Shown here piece after piece: positions 35,087 to 47,100 of a stretch of DNA of 64,000 bases. Under the pieces are notes generated by a model. It saw only the letters and a list, made by a program, of their open reading frames with translations. It did no database searches and was not told the origin of the DNA. Location of the stretch: contig CM022955.1 of the NCBI GenBank assembly GCA_012931725.1, positions 15,053,116 to 15,117,115 of the forward strand, written 5' to 3'. How positions within the stretch are numbered: position 1 is the first letter of the stretch; every line of letters begins with the position of its first letter. Source of the DNA: Litsea cubeba (Eukaryota > Streptophyta > Magnoliopsida > Laurales > Lauraceae). The position numbers and the translations under genes are program-made.

Positions 35087-37494
35087 ATGGGCACCCCTAG
35101 ATTTCGATTAGATACAGAAGAGGGCATAACTAGGTTTAGAGTGGCTTACAACATCCCAGAGGGAGTTCGCCTTAGGCCAGCGGACCCTTCTGACCACGCC
35201 ACGCGCGGTTGGTCCTGCGGCTGGATGCCGTTTCCTCTGATCTCTGTGATCGAAGGCGGGGTCAGGTTTCCTCTGCATGTGGTCGATTACCCCGTGCCAG
35301 TTGATGCCCAATGGCTTCAAAGTTATCATGGGCACGACGAAACTGAACGAGATTTTGGGGACTGACCTGGGTCTCCATGACATCAAGGATGTATATGACA
35401 TTTGCAAGGCTGGGGGAGATAATTACTACCTCCGGGTGAAGCAGCGCCGAATAGGCTTCGTCCTGGCCCTGGAGGATTCCAGTAAAAATGCCGAGGAAGA
35501 CCTCTTCTGTGTGTCTGGGGACTGGGAATTCGGTGCTGGCGAGAGCAAGAGGCTAATGGTCCCTCGTCATCCCGGGGCCGTCCCAAGTAAATACTGCCTC
35601 TTTTCCCTGTTTATTTCGCTCAGCCATTATATCGCCGAGCCGACACTCTTTGTTGTTTGTGCGCAGAACTACACGCTAGGTGACGCCGGGCTGCGAGCGA
35701 AGGCTGGAGAAAGAACGTCGACGACCACAAGAAGGTCGAGAGGTATAAAGGGCACGAGACCAGATCGGCCTGGAAGCTGCTAGGCTACACGCCGAGGTAC
35801 CGCGGCCATTATAGGAGGATCGGAACAGCTCCTGAGGATGAGCTACAACCTGATCATCCTCCTGTCACATTGGCGGTGCCTGCCGGGGTCCCTTTAGTCG
35901 ATCCTACTGCGAGCCGAGCCGCGTTTGGCGCTGAGGCATCCACGTCTTCCAGCTTGGGGTCGCCGAACTTGAGGGAGATAGTAGACGCCTACTCATCTGA
36001 CCAAGAGCGAGGAATGGAGGGAGGCTCAAAAGTGCCTGGTACCAAAGATCTAGCTGCCAAGTTTAGGCAGAGATCTTCTTCTTCAACACCTTCGTCCGCC
36101 AGTACCCGCGCGGCTTCGGGCTCGGGGGGCGCCACTGCCACTTCTGCTCCTCCCCCTAAACCGAGCGAGGGAGCGCGGCGACATTCGCCGGATCGCCCGA
36201 GGGAGGGATCCCCACCCAGGAAGAGATCCAAGGCGGGCAAGAAGGACTCAGGGGCTGAACAACCTCCAAAGGGTAAGACCCATATGCGAGCTCCCGGAGG
36301 CAAGGCTCCTGCTGAGAAGGGTGCGCCGGTAAATAAGTCGACCGGCAGGGCGGCCCGCGAGCTAACCGTCTCGGTGGGGCAAAGGTCCGGATCGGCCTCC
36401 GGACCTCGAATTGCCCCAGCGGCGTGGAGACCCAGGATAGAGACGCAGCCTGGGAAGCCCTTAAACGTTGAGGACCAGCTGATGGGGAACACCGACGTTA
36501 CCGGGGCCATCGCAAAAGCTTGCGCCCTGCCACATGACATGGAAGTGCACGCGCGATACGATGACGATAGCCTGATGGTCTCGGCGATCCAGGCTAATCT
36601 TTTGGTGAGTATCTTCTACGCTCTTCTTTAAGTGCTTTAGTTCGGCTGCTGTTATCTGACTCACTCTTCCCTTTCGCAGAACGTGCAGAGGCTGTTGGCA
36701 GTGATGGAAAGGAGTGACCGGAACGTTGCCAAGGTCACCCAGCTGGAGTCTGAGAGGGAGAGGTTGAAGAAGGAGCTGGAAGAGCTGAGGAAGAGCAGCA
36801 CCGAGGTGACCACCCAGCTGGAGGCAGGCTTGGTCAGTGTTACTGACCTCACGTCGCAGACTCACCAACTGAGGGGTGACATCTGGACGAAGACCAAGAG
36901 GATTGCCGAGCTGGAGTTGGAACTAGCCAGGTCGAGGTCTGAATCGGCGGCTGAGGCGACGAGGCTGCGCGGTGAAGTGCTGGCTGGGCGCGCCAAAATT
37001 GAGAAGCTGAAGTCGGGGAACGCCGAGCTGAAGAAAGAGAAGGCTTCCCTGCTGTCCGAGGCGCAATCTTCTTTCCAAAGGGGGTGGACCAGGCCACCGA
37101 AGAATATGAGAAGCAGGTGGAGGAAATCACCTCCATTTTGTTCGAGGAAGGGTGTTTGGCCGCACTGAGGCGTGCGGGGGTTCCCGAAGACCACCCGGTC
37201 TATCGGAACCTACCGAAGTACTCGGACCCAGTCCCCGAGCCGAGCTCTGCTCCTTTGGGCGAGAGTGCCCCAGTCGAAGCCCCTACAGCTGACCCTGCCT
37301 CGGATGCTGCCCCAGCTGCCAGCGATGCCCCGATCGTGCCTCAAAGCGAGGCTTCTCCTGCCCCCGTTACCGGTGAGGCATCGGACATCGCCCCTGCTAC
37401 CGGCGATGCACCAGACAAGGCTGCGGTCGCGGCCGGTACCGCTGGCTCATCAGAGACGGTGATCGATCTGGTGGAGTCGCCGAAGCCGCAGTAG
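35087..37494 (+). pseudogene. Antisense extra gene (aORF) of the Tat element, transposase_28-like with coiled coil
   Basis: This gene runs against gag-pol, between pol and the 3' LTR. Exon 35087-35586 holds the region called 'putative gypsy type transposon' (PF04195): RFRVAYNIPEGVRLRP, QLMPNGFKVIMGT and GDWEFG. Exon 35667-36604 has WKLLGYTPRYRGHYRR and a basic, Ser/Pro-rich linker. Exon 36680-37494 is a long coiled coil (SERERLKKELEELRKS), then LAALRRAGVPEDHPVYRN and a Pro/Ala-rich tail. Introns are GT-AG. Three frame changes are needed, near 35285, 35715 and 37080 (in a G-run). Extra antisense genes are known in Tat elements (for example Grande); the function is unknown. The GC content is much higher than in the flanks. 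Confidence 0.82.
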
Positions 37495-38974
37495 TTTCGC
37501 CTCTCTTGCTTTTGCCCTTTGTAATTTTTTCTCTCTATCTTTTATATATATTGCTTTCAGCCCTGTAATATCCTTTGCTTTTAATGAAAAACAGAGCTTC
37601 TTTACTTGCGCATTTTCTCTCCTTCTCTTTTTTCCGAATTTGGCTGAATACCTTTCATGTGATGCGCGATTCTCGAGTCAGAGAGAGTTGAACGATCTTC
37701 ATAGCTATCTGTGCCGATTCTCCGTAATCTGGAGACCATAAATAGTAGTAAGTGTGGCGATACGGCCGATGAGAAAAATGAGCGAACGGCTCCACGTGGC
37801 GCCATCGGGATCGCTGGTCATTATATAGGAAGATGTGCTTCTCACGTAACGCGTGGGAGACCTCGCCTCATAACTTCCTTCGGAGACCGGGCCCTTCTTC
37901 TTCCTATAAATAGAAGTGGTAGGCTCGCCATGGGAGAGAGAAAAAAAAGGAACTAGGATAGCTTAATTCACATAGACGTAGGAGCCTGTCCTCTTCTGTT
38001 TACCACCTTGGCAGCCATGTCTGGTAGATCTTTAGGAATATTCGACCCAGGGGGAACCCCTGCGCCAGAGGACGGCTTTCTCCGAGGGGGGAAGTTTGTC
38101 GTAGTCTGCGTGCTCTCTGAAGATGATCTTCGTGGACTACGCGCTCTCTGAACGCGGGTCCACGGCCAACCCTCCCCGGTCCGGTTGCATGGGAATCTTT
38201 GCAGCTGTGGGTTGGTGGCGCCCCCGGCGTTTGGGGGTCTTATTTTCATCCCATTGGACTCCGCGTGGAACCGCGCTTCTTGTGGGATGTCAAGACCGCC
38301 GAGCGGTGGGCAGGATTGAGACACCGCTGGACCGAAGGGCTCTTCAAATTTTGGTCTCACTGACCATAGGGTGTTGAAGAGCTCAGCGAGGTCCAGGGTC
38401 TCCGAGCTGAAGGGGCTCTTGCTTGCAAGCTTTGGTCTGACCAACCAAAGCGTATTATAGAGCTCTGTGAATTTCAGAGTCCCCCAAAGCCTCCAAACAG
38501 TGGACCAGCGAGGATCGGAGTCTTCAAGCTTGCAATCTAAAGGGCGTTGAAGAGCTCAGGGCACTGGAGACTGGACTGAAGAGTCGGTGAAGATCAGAGC
38601 CTCCCAGTCTTTATTTCTTTTTCTGCTTTCAGAGGACTGCGAGCCTCCTTTCTGTACTTTATTTTCTTCTGTCACCCTTGTAATGAAGTAATTACAATGA
38701 ATAAAAGAGCAAATTTTTGAGATCATACAATTTGTGTACAACGCTTCCTTTTTGCTTTTTTGAACATACAATTGCAATGCTTGTATTTCTGTGCTGCTTT
38801 TTTGCACTTTAGTGCTTGCACTGCTTTTTTTCGTTTGAAGAACTGTCGTTGGCCGAAACGGATCAGCATTGGCCGAGATGAACTGTCATGTGCTGAGATG
38901 ATCACAGAGTCTTGATGATCTCGGCTGCGTGAGCCTGAGTTCGGGAATGATCTGGAGAGGTGTATAAACCTGGA
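37495..38974. other. Non-coding interval between the extra gene and the tandem repeat
   Basis: It holds a second plus-strand TATAAATAG (37905) and loosely repeated phrases of the type GAAGAGCTC...GGTC (38330-38580). Open frames here (for example on the minus strand 38444-37968) have no recognisable domain. Confidence 0.5.
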
Positions 38975-39380
38975 ATTTTAGGAAGCGACTGGATGTATGA
39001 ATCCGAAGCCTCTCCTAGGGTTAGGAACCCAAGCTTTAGGAAACGACTGAGTGTATGAACTCGGAGCATTTTCCAGGGTCAAGGACCCAAACTTTAGGAA
39101 ACGACTGAGTGTATGAACTCGAAGCCTTTTCCAGGGTCAAGGACCTAAACTTTAGGAAACGACTGAGTATATGAACTCGAAGCCTTTTCCAGGGTCAAGG
39201 ACCCAAACTTTAGGAAACGACTGAGTATATGAACTCGAAGCCTTTTCCAGGGTCAAGGACCCAAACTTTAGGAGACAACTGAGTGTATGAGCTCGAAGCC
39301 TTCTCCAGGGTCAAGGACCCGAGCTTTAGGAGACGACTGAGTGTATGAACTCGAAGCCTTCTCCAGGGTCAAGGACCCAG
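38975..39380. repeat. 58-bp tandem repeat, about seven copies
   Basis: The unit contains TTTAGGAAACGACTGAGTG, then GAACTCGAAGCC and CCAGGGTCAAGGACC. Successive copies start near 38976, 39034, 39092, 39150, 39208, 39266 and 39324. It lies just after the end of pol in the element's own direction. Tandem repeats in that position are known in Tat/Ogre elements and can seed satellite DNA. Confidence 0.85.
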
Positions 39381-39461
39381 AACTGCAACTCAGATAGGGA
39401 GAGATGACACAGATTGATGGCAAAAACTGCTTTCATTGATTCTGAGGTTCGTGTTACATCT

Positions 39462-42299
39462 TTAGAAATAGAATTTCTTCAAGTGGGATGCATTCCATGG
39501 TCTCGGCAATGGCTTGCCTTCTAAGTCTTCGAGCTTGTAAGAGGATCGTCCCGCCAGTGAGACCACCTTGAATGGGCCGTGCCAGTTCGGGGCCAGTTTT
39601 CCTTCATTTGGATCTTTGTCAGCTGGCAGGGTTTTCTTCAGGACCAGCTCTCCAACGGAGAAACTTCTTTCTCTGACTTTTTCATTGTAGCCCCTGGCTA
39701 GGCGCTGCTGATAGTCAGTCAGTCGTAGGGCCGCTGCTTCTCGACGCTCGTCTGCTAGGTCCAACTCCATTGCCAAGTTTGTGTCGTTTCGGCCCTGGTC
39801 GACCAATTCTATCCTCAGAGTGGGGAGGCCAATTTCCAGGGGAATGACCGACTCCATCCCATAAGCCAGAGAGAAAGGGGTCACCGAGGTGGATCGCCTT
39901 GGAGTTGTTCTATATGACCATAGCACGCTGGGAAGCTCCTCCACCCATCTCCCCTTTGCCTTGTCTAGCCGCTTCTTGAGGCCATCCAGGATTACCTTAT
40001 TAGAAATTTCGGCCTGGCCATTGCTTTGTGGATATGCTAGAGTGGAGTAATGGTTTTTTATGCCATGCTCTTGGCAGAAATCCTTGAAGGATTTGGAGTC
40101 GAACTGAGTCCCGTTGTCCGAAATCAGGGTCCTGGGGATGCCGAACCTCGTTATAATGTTCTTCCATACGAAGTTTCTGGAATCCCTATCCGTGATGGAG
40201 GACAGCGGCTCAGCTTCTATCCACTTCGTGAAGTAATCCGTCGCAACGATCAGCCATCTTTTGTTCCCCGGAGCTCAGTGGAGAGGTCCCACAATGTCCA
40301 GCCCCCATTGAGCGAAGGGCCATGGACTAGAGAGGGGACTTAGGTCTTACGCTGGCTGATGAAGAGAGTGGGAGAACTTCTGGTACTTCTCGCATTTCCT
40401 GGCGTACACTTGTGCATCCTTTTGCATGTAGGGCCACCAGTATCCTTGGCTTATTGCCCTATAGGCCAGTGATCGGCCTCCGATGTGACTGCCACAGATT
40501 CCTTCATGGATCTCATACAGGAAATTGTCTACCTTACTGGGATGGACGCATTGGAGGTATGGACCCGTGAAGGTCTTTCTTTAGAGTCTGCCTTCGGGAG
40601 ATAACCAGAATCGAGCTGCCTTGAGTCTGATTCGATGGGCTTCAGTCTTGTCCTCGGGGAGCTGGTCGTCCTTCAAGTAGGAGATGATTGGGTCCATCCA
40701 ACTCGGGCCGAGGTCTGCGCAAAGGACTTGCCGAGGTGAGTGGAGTTCTAAGCTTGACCTCGATATCGATCCGATTTCGACAGTCCTTCTCTTTCCTACT
40801 TCGACAGCGGAGGCCAGGTTTGCAAGCGCATCAGCATGCGTGTTGGTGTCTCTGGAGATTTGCTTGACCACGGCTGTCTTGAAATGGGAGATCAGCTTTT
40901 GCGCGAGGGCTAAGTAGGCCGCCATCCTGTCGTCCCTGGCCTGGTAGTCCCCAGCGAGCTGGCTAGTTACCAGTTGCGAATCACTGAAGATCACCAGGTG
41001 CTGGGCTCCGAGGATTCGGGCGCTATCCAACCCTGCTATCAGTGCTTCATACTCCACCTCATTATTTGTTGCTTTGAAGTCCAAGGTGAAGGCTTGCTCT
41101 ATGACCAATCCCTCTGGCGATTGGAGGACTATGCCGGTGCCAGCTCGCTTGGAGATGGACGAACCGTCAACAAAGACCTTCCATGCCCCAGCGGGAGCTT
41201 GTTCGACCTTGGTAACTTCAGGCTCTTGCCCTACGCCCCCCAGTGCCGTGCCGGGCTGGGTCGGAGCCGAGCTTGGCGAAACGAACTCTACGATGAAGTC
41301 AGCCAGGATTTGGGCTTTGATCGCAGTTCGGGGACGGTACTGAATATCATACTGCCGCAGTTCGACTGCCCACTTAGAGATTCGTCCTGAAAAGTCAGCT
41401 TTTTTTAATATAGAACGGAGTGGGTGCTCCGTGATCACCACAATGATGTGGGATTGGAAATAATGGGAGAGCTTGCGGGAGGCGCTGACGAGCGCCAGCG
41501 CGAGTTTCTCCAACAAAAGGTGTCTGGTCTCGGCGTCAAGCAGGATCTTGCTCGTATAGTAAATTGGTTTTTGTTCTCCCTCGTCCTCTCTGATGAGGAC
41601 GGAGCTCACAGCATGATCCGAGACCGCAAGGTATAAATACAAAATCTCTCCCTGGGTTGGGGTAGAGAGTAAAGGAGGTAAAGACAAATAGGTTTTGAGT
41701 GCTGCCAACGCTTGGTCGCACTCGGGGGTCCACTGAAATTTAAATTTTTTTCTCAGAAGCTGAAAGAATGGCCTGCACTTATCTGATGATCGACTGATGA
41801 AGCAATTGAGTGCTGCAACCATGCCTGTGAGCTTCTGAACTTCCTTTGTAGTAGATGGGCTCTGGATGCCCAAGATTGCAGTGATCTGGTCCGGGTTAGC
41901 CTCTATTCCCCTCCGCGTCACCAGGCTTCCGAGGAGCTTGCCAGAAGCTACGCCGAATGCGCATTTGGAAGCATTCAACTTGAGCTTGAATGCGCGAAGG
42001 ATGCTGAAGACTTGGGCCAGGTCCGCCAGATGGTCGCTGGAGAGCTTGGACTTGACGACCATGTCCTCAATGTAGATTTCCACCGTTTTGCCGAGCTGAG
42101 CCTGGAACATCTTTGTCACAAGGCGCTGATATGTCGCCCCCGCGTTCTTCAACCCGAAAGGCATGACTCTGTAGCAATATGTGCCGCGTGGGGTTATGAA
42201 AGCGGTTTTCTCCTCGTCTGGCTCATACATCGGAATCTGATGGTAGCCTCTATAGGCGTCAAGAAAGCTCATTCGGTCATGGCCGGCGGTGGCGTTGAT
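39462..42299 (-). pseudogene. Gypsy pol: reverse transcriptase, two RNase H domains, integrase
   Basis: One minus-strand frame holds the whole piece. Reverse transcriptase starts in mid-domain (MSFLDAYRGYHQIP, VMPFGLKNAGATYQ). Its second catalytic motif reads YIED instead of the usual Y-V/I-DD. The first RNase H follows, then the archaeal-type second one (KVFVDGSSISKRAGTG, IFSDSQLVTSQLAGDY, DALANLAS). Integrase has an HHCC finger whose last cysteine is Tyr (CEKYQK), the core (LISDNGTQF, SNGQAE), and ends HLKKFYF. In-frame stops lie at 40581-40583, 40347-40349 and 40275-40277. Protease and the first part of reverse transcriptase are gone, lost at the joint with the nested array near 42297. Confidence 0.93.
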
Positions 42300-43203
42300 T
42301 GGATGAAATGATTTCAAAATTTACATAGCATATGTTTTTCATAGGTATATTGATTGATGCTATGTTGAATAAACCCCATTTCATCATGGATAGCTCTAAT
42401 TTGGATTAACCCTAGTAATGATATTATGTTTAACTCCATTTTAGAGTGATTGAGATAATAGTAATATCCTTTAATCTCAATTGGTATTCTTTATTCCAAT
42501 TAGTATCCATGGTTGCTTTTCTCCATGACCTTGCCCTTAATCTTGGTAATTTGATCATATTGAGCTCTATAGTTAAATGAATCTAATCCTTTCCTTGAAG
42601 TTTACCCTCAATTGGTAAAACCATCTTCTTCTTGAACCAAATAGTTAAATCTTTGTCAAAAGTTTGACGAAAGGAGAGAATGGATTAAGGGGGAGTATAA
42701 ACCTTCTTAGGAAGTATTAGTTTTGATCAAATTCACCATTGAATTGGCTATATACTCTTAGACTACTACCATACATGATACCTGTTATATATTTCATTTT
42801 CGATTTCTTTCGTTAACAGGTGCTACTAAAAGGTATTTTCCTTATGTCATGTGTGTAGGTACCTTTGCAATTTAATGTCAAATGTGGAGAATATTCTAGA
42901 TGTCAAAAGGGGAGAATATAGCCAATTTATCTAAGGGGAGATTTTGTATTATCTTCCAAAGGGGGAGAAGATGCATATCTTGCCAAAGAGAGAGAGTGCA
43001 TGGTCAAAGGGGGAGAGTTGTTAGAAGACTAAGCTTGGGAGTTAAAGAAGTTGCTTGGCTAGAGAAGAAAAAGAACAAGAGCCCAAGCTAAGTCAAAGAA
43101 GCATCCAAGAGATTTCAAGACTTGTCCAGCTAAGGGGGAGCTGAAGACTAATTGTGAAAATTCGGTGGTGAGTGAGTTGCCATCAAATTGCAAAGGGGGA
43201 GAT
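42295..43203 (+). repeat. 3' half of the internal region, left remnant
   Basis: It matches 46196-47100 and 50058-50965, with more changes than those two show to each other (for example GGTGCTACT where the others have GTACT near 42820). It contains repeated AAGGGGGAGA-type purine tracts. The joint with pol shares TTGA(TT) with the array text. Confidence 0.9.
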
Positions 43204-43580
43204 TGTTAGGAATTTTGTGTATTGCAATTTGATGGATGCATTATCATTTAAATCATCATTTGAATTTTCACATGAGCATTGATTTAGAAATCTTGAAATC
43301 TTGATTTTCACATGCATTGTTTTTAGAAATCTTGGTTCATGCATGTTTTGATTTTATACTTGGATGCAATTAGTTTTGAAAAGAATTTTTAAGAATCAAG
43401 CAAGCCATTGTTTTAAAAGTTTGAAATCTTTTTGGTTTTTTATGTTTCATGTTTTTAAGCCGCATAGAATGATTTAAAACATGATTCCAAGCTTGATTTA
43501 TTGGCCCAAAAAATCCCAAAGGAAAAATACTTTAAAATATGCAAAATATGCATTTTTGGGGGAATTGGTCCAGGGGACCC

Positions 43581-43735
43581 GGTCGACCCGCAGTGTGGCC
43601 GGTCGACCGAGCCCATGGACCCGGTCGACCGAGCCCACTGCGGGTCGACCGGGAAAGAGCCAACAGCTCTTTTTCAAACGGTCAGTTTTATGACCGTTGA
43701 AGCCCAGGTCGACCCAGGAAAGTGCAGGTCGACCG
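43581..43735 (+). promoter_or_regulatory. GTCGACC array with two hairpins upstream of the TATA box
   Basis: Four GTCGACC cores (about 43582, 43602, 43623 and 43644) are followed by a hairpin with stem AAAGAGC/GCTCTTT (43655-43673). A second hairpin with arms AACGGTCA/TGACCGTT (43677-43698) and two more cores (43708 and 43728) come next. The TATA box is 28 bp further on. The solo LTR at 30224-30374 keeps this order even though its sequence has diverged. AACGG resembles a MYB-binding core, but binding is inference. Confidence 0.65.
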
Positions 43736-44768
43736 GGGACTCGCAGAAACCCACTTTTTGGGTATAAATACTAGTTCATTCCTTAGCCAAATTTGAGGAA
43801 CTTTAGGCCCTCCTTGAGGTGTTTTGAGGCCAAAGAAAGGGGGATAAGCTAAGGGAGGCTAGAGGGTCATTAAGGAAAGCTAAAGCTTGGATCCATTAAG
43901 TTAAATCAACAAGTAGGCTTTACTTTCCTAATCATATGTTTTCATGCTTTGTTTTAATTATTGGTAAATCATTGTTAGCATGCTAAACTATGATTTGTTG
44001 TGTCCTTAACATGTTTATGTTTTGAATTGATTCATTATTTTGGATGCACCACCATGATTCAAACCAAGTAGGACTCTAATTGGTATATCTATGTGAATCT
44101 TGTTTTAGAATCATCTTTGAAATCATATGTAACATGATTCCTATACTTGGTTGAATCTTTGGCTGTTGTTTTTCATCATAAGAAAATCACTTTCAAATCT
44201 ATCTTATGTTTTGGATTCAACAACTTTATAAATCACATGTATTTGGTTTTAAAGTTTTACAACTTGTTTAAACATTGATTGGTATATCATTTTCAAGTTG
44301 TCTTTTTAATTACATGTGATTTGACCTTTATTTCAATCAAATATATTTGTATGTTTTGCACTTTCAAATACTTTAAGCATACATTGAGCTTCATTGTTAA
44401 TTTGATTGAAATCCATATGCATCACATGTTTTGTTCTTTGTTTTTCACAACTTGTTTAGAATACATAGGTATGTCTTTTACAAGTTACTTTTAACATGTG
44501 ATTAGCATTTCCTCAATCATAAATGTCTTGAGCTAAAACTTTCAAAAGCCTTTGGCATACATTTATGAGCTTTTATTTTCAAATTGATTGAGGACATCAT
44601 GCATACACTTTGAGCATACATCTTTGCATTCATATAGTGTTTGTATGAATTAGATTTTCACTTTTATATCCGCCTATTTAAGAGGCAATGTATTGAGCCA
44701 AAATTGTAATATCCATCAAGTGTATTATAGACACTACTTAGAGAGATAACCAACCTTTTGGTTGAAGA

Positions 44769-44940
44769 GGTTATTGCTTAGCCTTGAAAAGCATATTGTA
44801 AGAGGTTATTGCTTAGCCTAGAAAAGCATAGTTGTAAAGGTTATTGCTTAGCCTATTGAAAAGCATACATAGTGGAAATCCGGTGGGGTGTGAGGAACAC
44901 AAGCCGGTAGTAGATGTAGGCATTGAGGCCGAACCACTAT
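44769..44940 (+). ncRNA. Structured leader RNA element: three stem-loop repeats plus a 72-nt closed domain
   Basis: Three units of about 27-29 nt each have stem TGCTT/AAGCA around an AGCCT...GAA loop. They are followed by a domain closed by ATAGTGG (44869) and CCACTAT (44934). Inside it CCGG pairs with CCGG and GTGT with ACAC. The corresponding domain in the diverged solo LTR (31358-31429) is also exactly 72 nt and differs almost only in the loop between GTGT and ACAC. One repeat unit in the solo LTR has changed both sides of its stem (TTGTT/AACAA). It lies in the transcribed leader. This is an inferred structure, not a known RNA family. Confidence 0.55.
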
Positions 44941-45122
44941 AAATCATTGTGTTATGGTGTGTGCTATGTGGTGATTTTGTTTATTAGCTTCCGCATTTTG
45001 TTTGTTAATCATCACAAGTGACTAGTTAATTTAAAAAAGTTAAAATTGGTCATAATTGGTCACTAATTAGTAGCTCACCCTATTCAACCCCCCCTCTAGG
45101 GTTAGGATCCCAAGGACTTACA

Positions 45123-47100
45123 AGTGGTATCAAGTGGTATCAGAGCAAGGTTACTCCATTTAGGGCTTAAACACCCGGAGTTGATCCATATTTGCTTAAA
45201 TCTAGATTTGAACCCTAGAGTTGTGTTTTATTGCATATCTTTAGAATGATTTCCACTATGAGTGAAAATGAATTTTTCCTTCCTAGCTCTCTATTTCCCC
45301 TAAGAATCATTCTCACCACTCTAAAACTTTAGCAAGTTAAAACTCCAAGAGTTGGTGGGACCTCAAAGTAAACCCTCAAGGACAACCTTATCAAGACCTT
45401 AACCTTAAGGACTTGAACCTCACTAGACCAACCTATTTTTTTTAGTCATATCTAATTGTTGGTCATGTTACATTTGCATTTTGTTTCTACATAGTCACAT
45501 CTCATGAAATGCAATGTTTCTTTGTGATCATTTGATTTTGTCTTCATGAACTTTCTTAGTTATATCTTTGGTTTTCAAAATCATTTGATTGCAATATCCT
45601 CATATAGATTTGCATTTTGTTCTCATATAGTTATATCTATTTTAGTGCATTTCTATTTGATGATCATCAATTGATTGTGATTACAAAAGCTTTCTTAGCT
45701 AGTTTTTTCATGATCAATTGATGTTAAAAAATCATTTGTTTGGATATCATAGTAAGATCTTTTAGAAAAACAAATGATTTGAATTAATTTGAATTTTCCA
45801 TGATTTCTAAGTTGTACCTTCAAATGGAAAATTATTGTTTTTGAAAGATCAACTTGTATGTTCTCCAAAGAAGTTATATCATTTAAAATGCAAGTTGAAA
45901 AATGATTTATGCCTCATTGATACATTCTTTGATGAGGATCGAAATTGATGTTCATCACTATGCTCATTAGTTATATCATTAAAAGTGATGAATATTCTTT
46001 TATGATGCTTGATCTTATATTTGTCACATTTCATTAGCATCATAATCTTCCATGTTTGCTTCCTCTCTTGCTCTTATAGGCAGATCTTATGACCACCATG
46101 TTTATGTGTTAATAATCTTGGTTGGTTAATGGTTGAGGTAGGCTTCATGTTTGAACTTCATTTCATTCATCTTGTGCACATGATAGTCATATTTTTTGAT
46201 TGGATGAAATGATTTCAAAATTTACATAGCATATGTTTTTCATAGGTATATTGATTGATGCTATGTTGAATAAACCCCATTTCATCATGGATAGCTCTAA
46301 TTTGGATTAACCCTAGTAATGATATTATGTTTAACTCCATTTTAGAGTGATTGAGATAATAGTAATATCCTTTAATCTCAATTGGTATTCTTTATTCCAA
46401 TTGGTATCCATGGTTGCTTTTCTCCATGACCTTGCTCTTAATCTTGGTAATTTGATCATATTGAGCTCTATAGTTAAATGAATCTAATCCTTTCCTTGAA
46501 GTTTACCCTCAATTGGTAAAACCATCTTCTTCTTGAACCAAATAGTTAAATCTTTGTCAAAAGTTTAACGAAATGAGAGAATGGATTAAGGGGGAGTATA
46601 AACCTTCTTAGGAAGTATTAGTTTTGATCAAATTCACCATTGAATTGGCTTTATACTCTTAGACTACTACCATACATGATACATGTTATATATTTCATTT
46701 TCGATTTCTTTCGTTAACAGTACTAAAAGGTATTTTCCTTATGTCATGTGTGTAGGTACCTTTGCAATTTAATGTCAAAGGGGGAGAATATTCTAGATGT
46801 CAAAAGGGGAGAATATAGCCAATTTATCTAAGGGGAGATTTTGTATTATCTTCCAAAGGGGGAGAAGATGCATATCTTGCCAAAGAGAGAGAGTGCATGG
46901 TCAAAGGGGGAGAGTTGTTAGAAGACTAAGCTTGGGAGTTAAAGAAGTTGCTTGGCTAGAGAAGAAAAAGAACAAGAGCCCAAGCTAAGTCAAAGAAGCA
47001 TCCAAGAGATTTCAAGACTTGTCCAGCTAAGGGGGAGCTGAAGACTAATTGTGAAAATTCGGTGGTGAGTGAGTTGCCATCAAATTGCAAAGGGGGAGAT
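45123..47100 (+). repeat. Internal region 1 of the array
   Basis: 1978 bp without any protein-coding domain. A primer site TGGTATCAGAGC is at 45135-45146, preceded by a partial copy of itself (TGGTATCA at 45125). The right third holds at least six purine tracts of the AAGGGGGAGA type; the last (47089-47100) abuts LTR2 and is the functional-looking polypurine tract. Confidence 0.9.

Larger units (their letters stand above)
43204..45122 (+). repeat. LTR1 of the tandem array
   Basis: Runs from TGTTAGG to ACTTACA. Six GTCGACC motifs span 43581-43735, with two hairpins between motifs four and five. TATAAATA is at 43763-43770, three stem-loop repeats at 44769-44867, and the 72-nt domain at 44869-44940. 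Confidence 0.93.

Noticed and set aside
37905..37913. Second plus-strand TATA box as the promoter of another antisense gene
   Set aside because: No credible coding frame follows before the tandem repeat at 38975; left as an unsupported motif.
37968..38444. 158-codon open frame on the minus strand
   Set aside because: GC-rich region inside the Gypsy element; the peptide has no recognisable domain and lies between the antisense gene and the tandem repeat. Treated as chance.
42900..43091. Identical 63-codon frames at 42900, 46797 and 50662
   Set aside because: They are the purine-tract region of the repeated internal sequence; identity reflects the recent array, not coding constraint.
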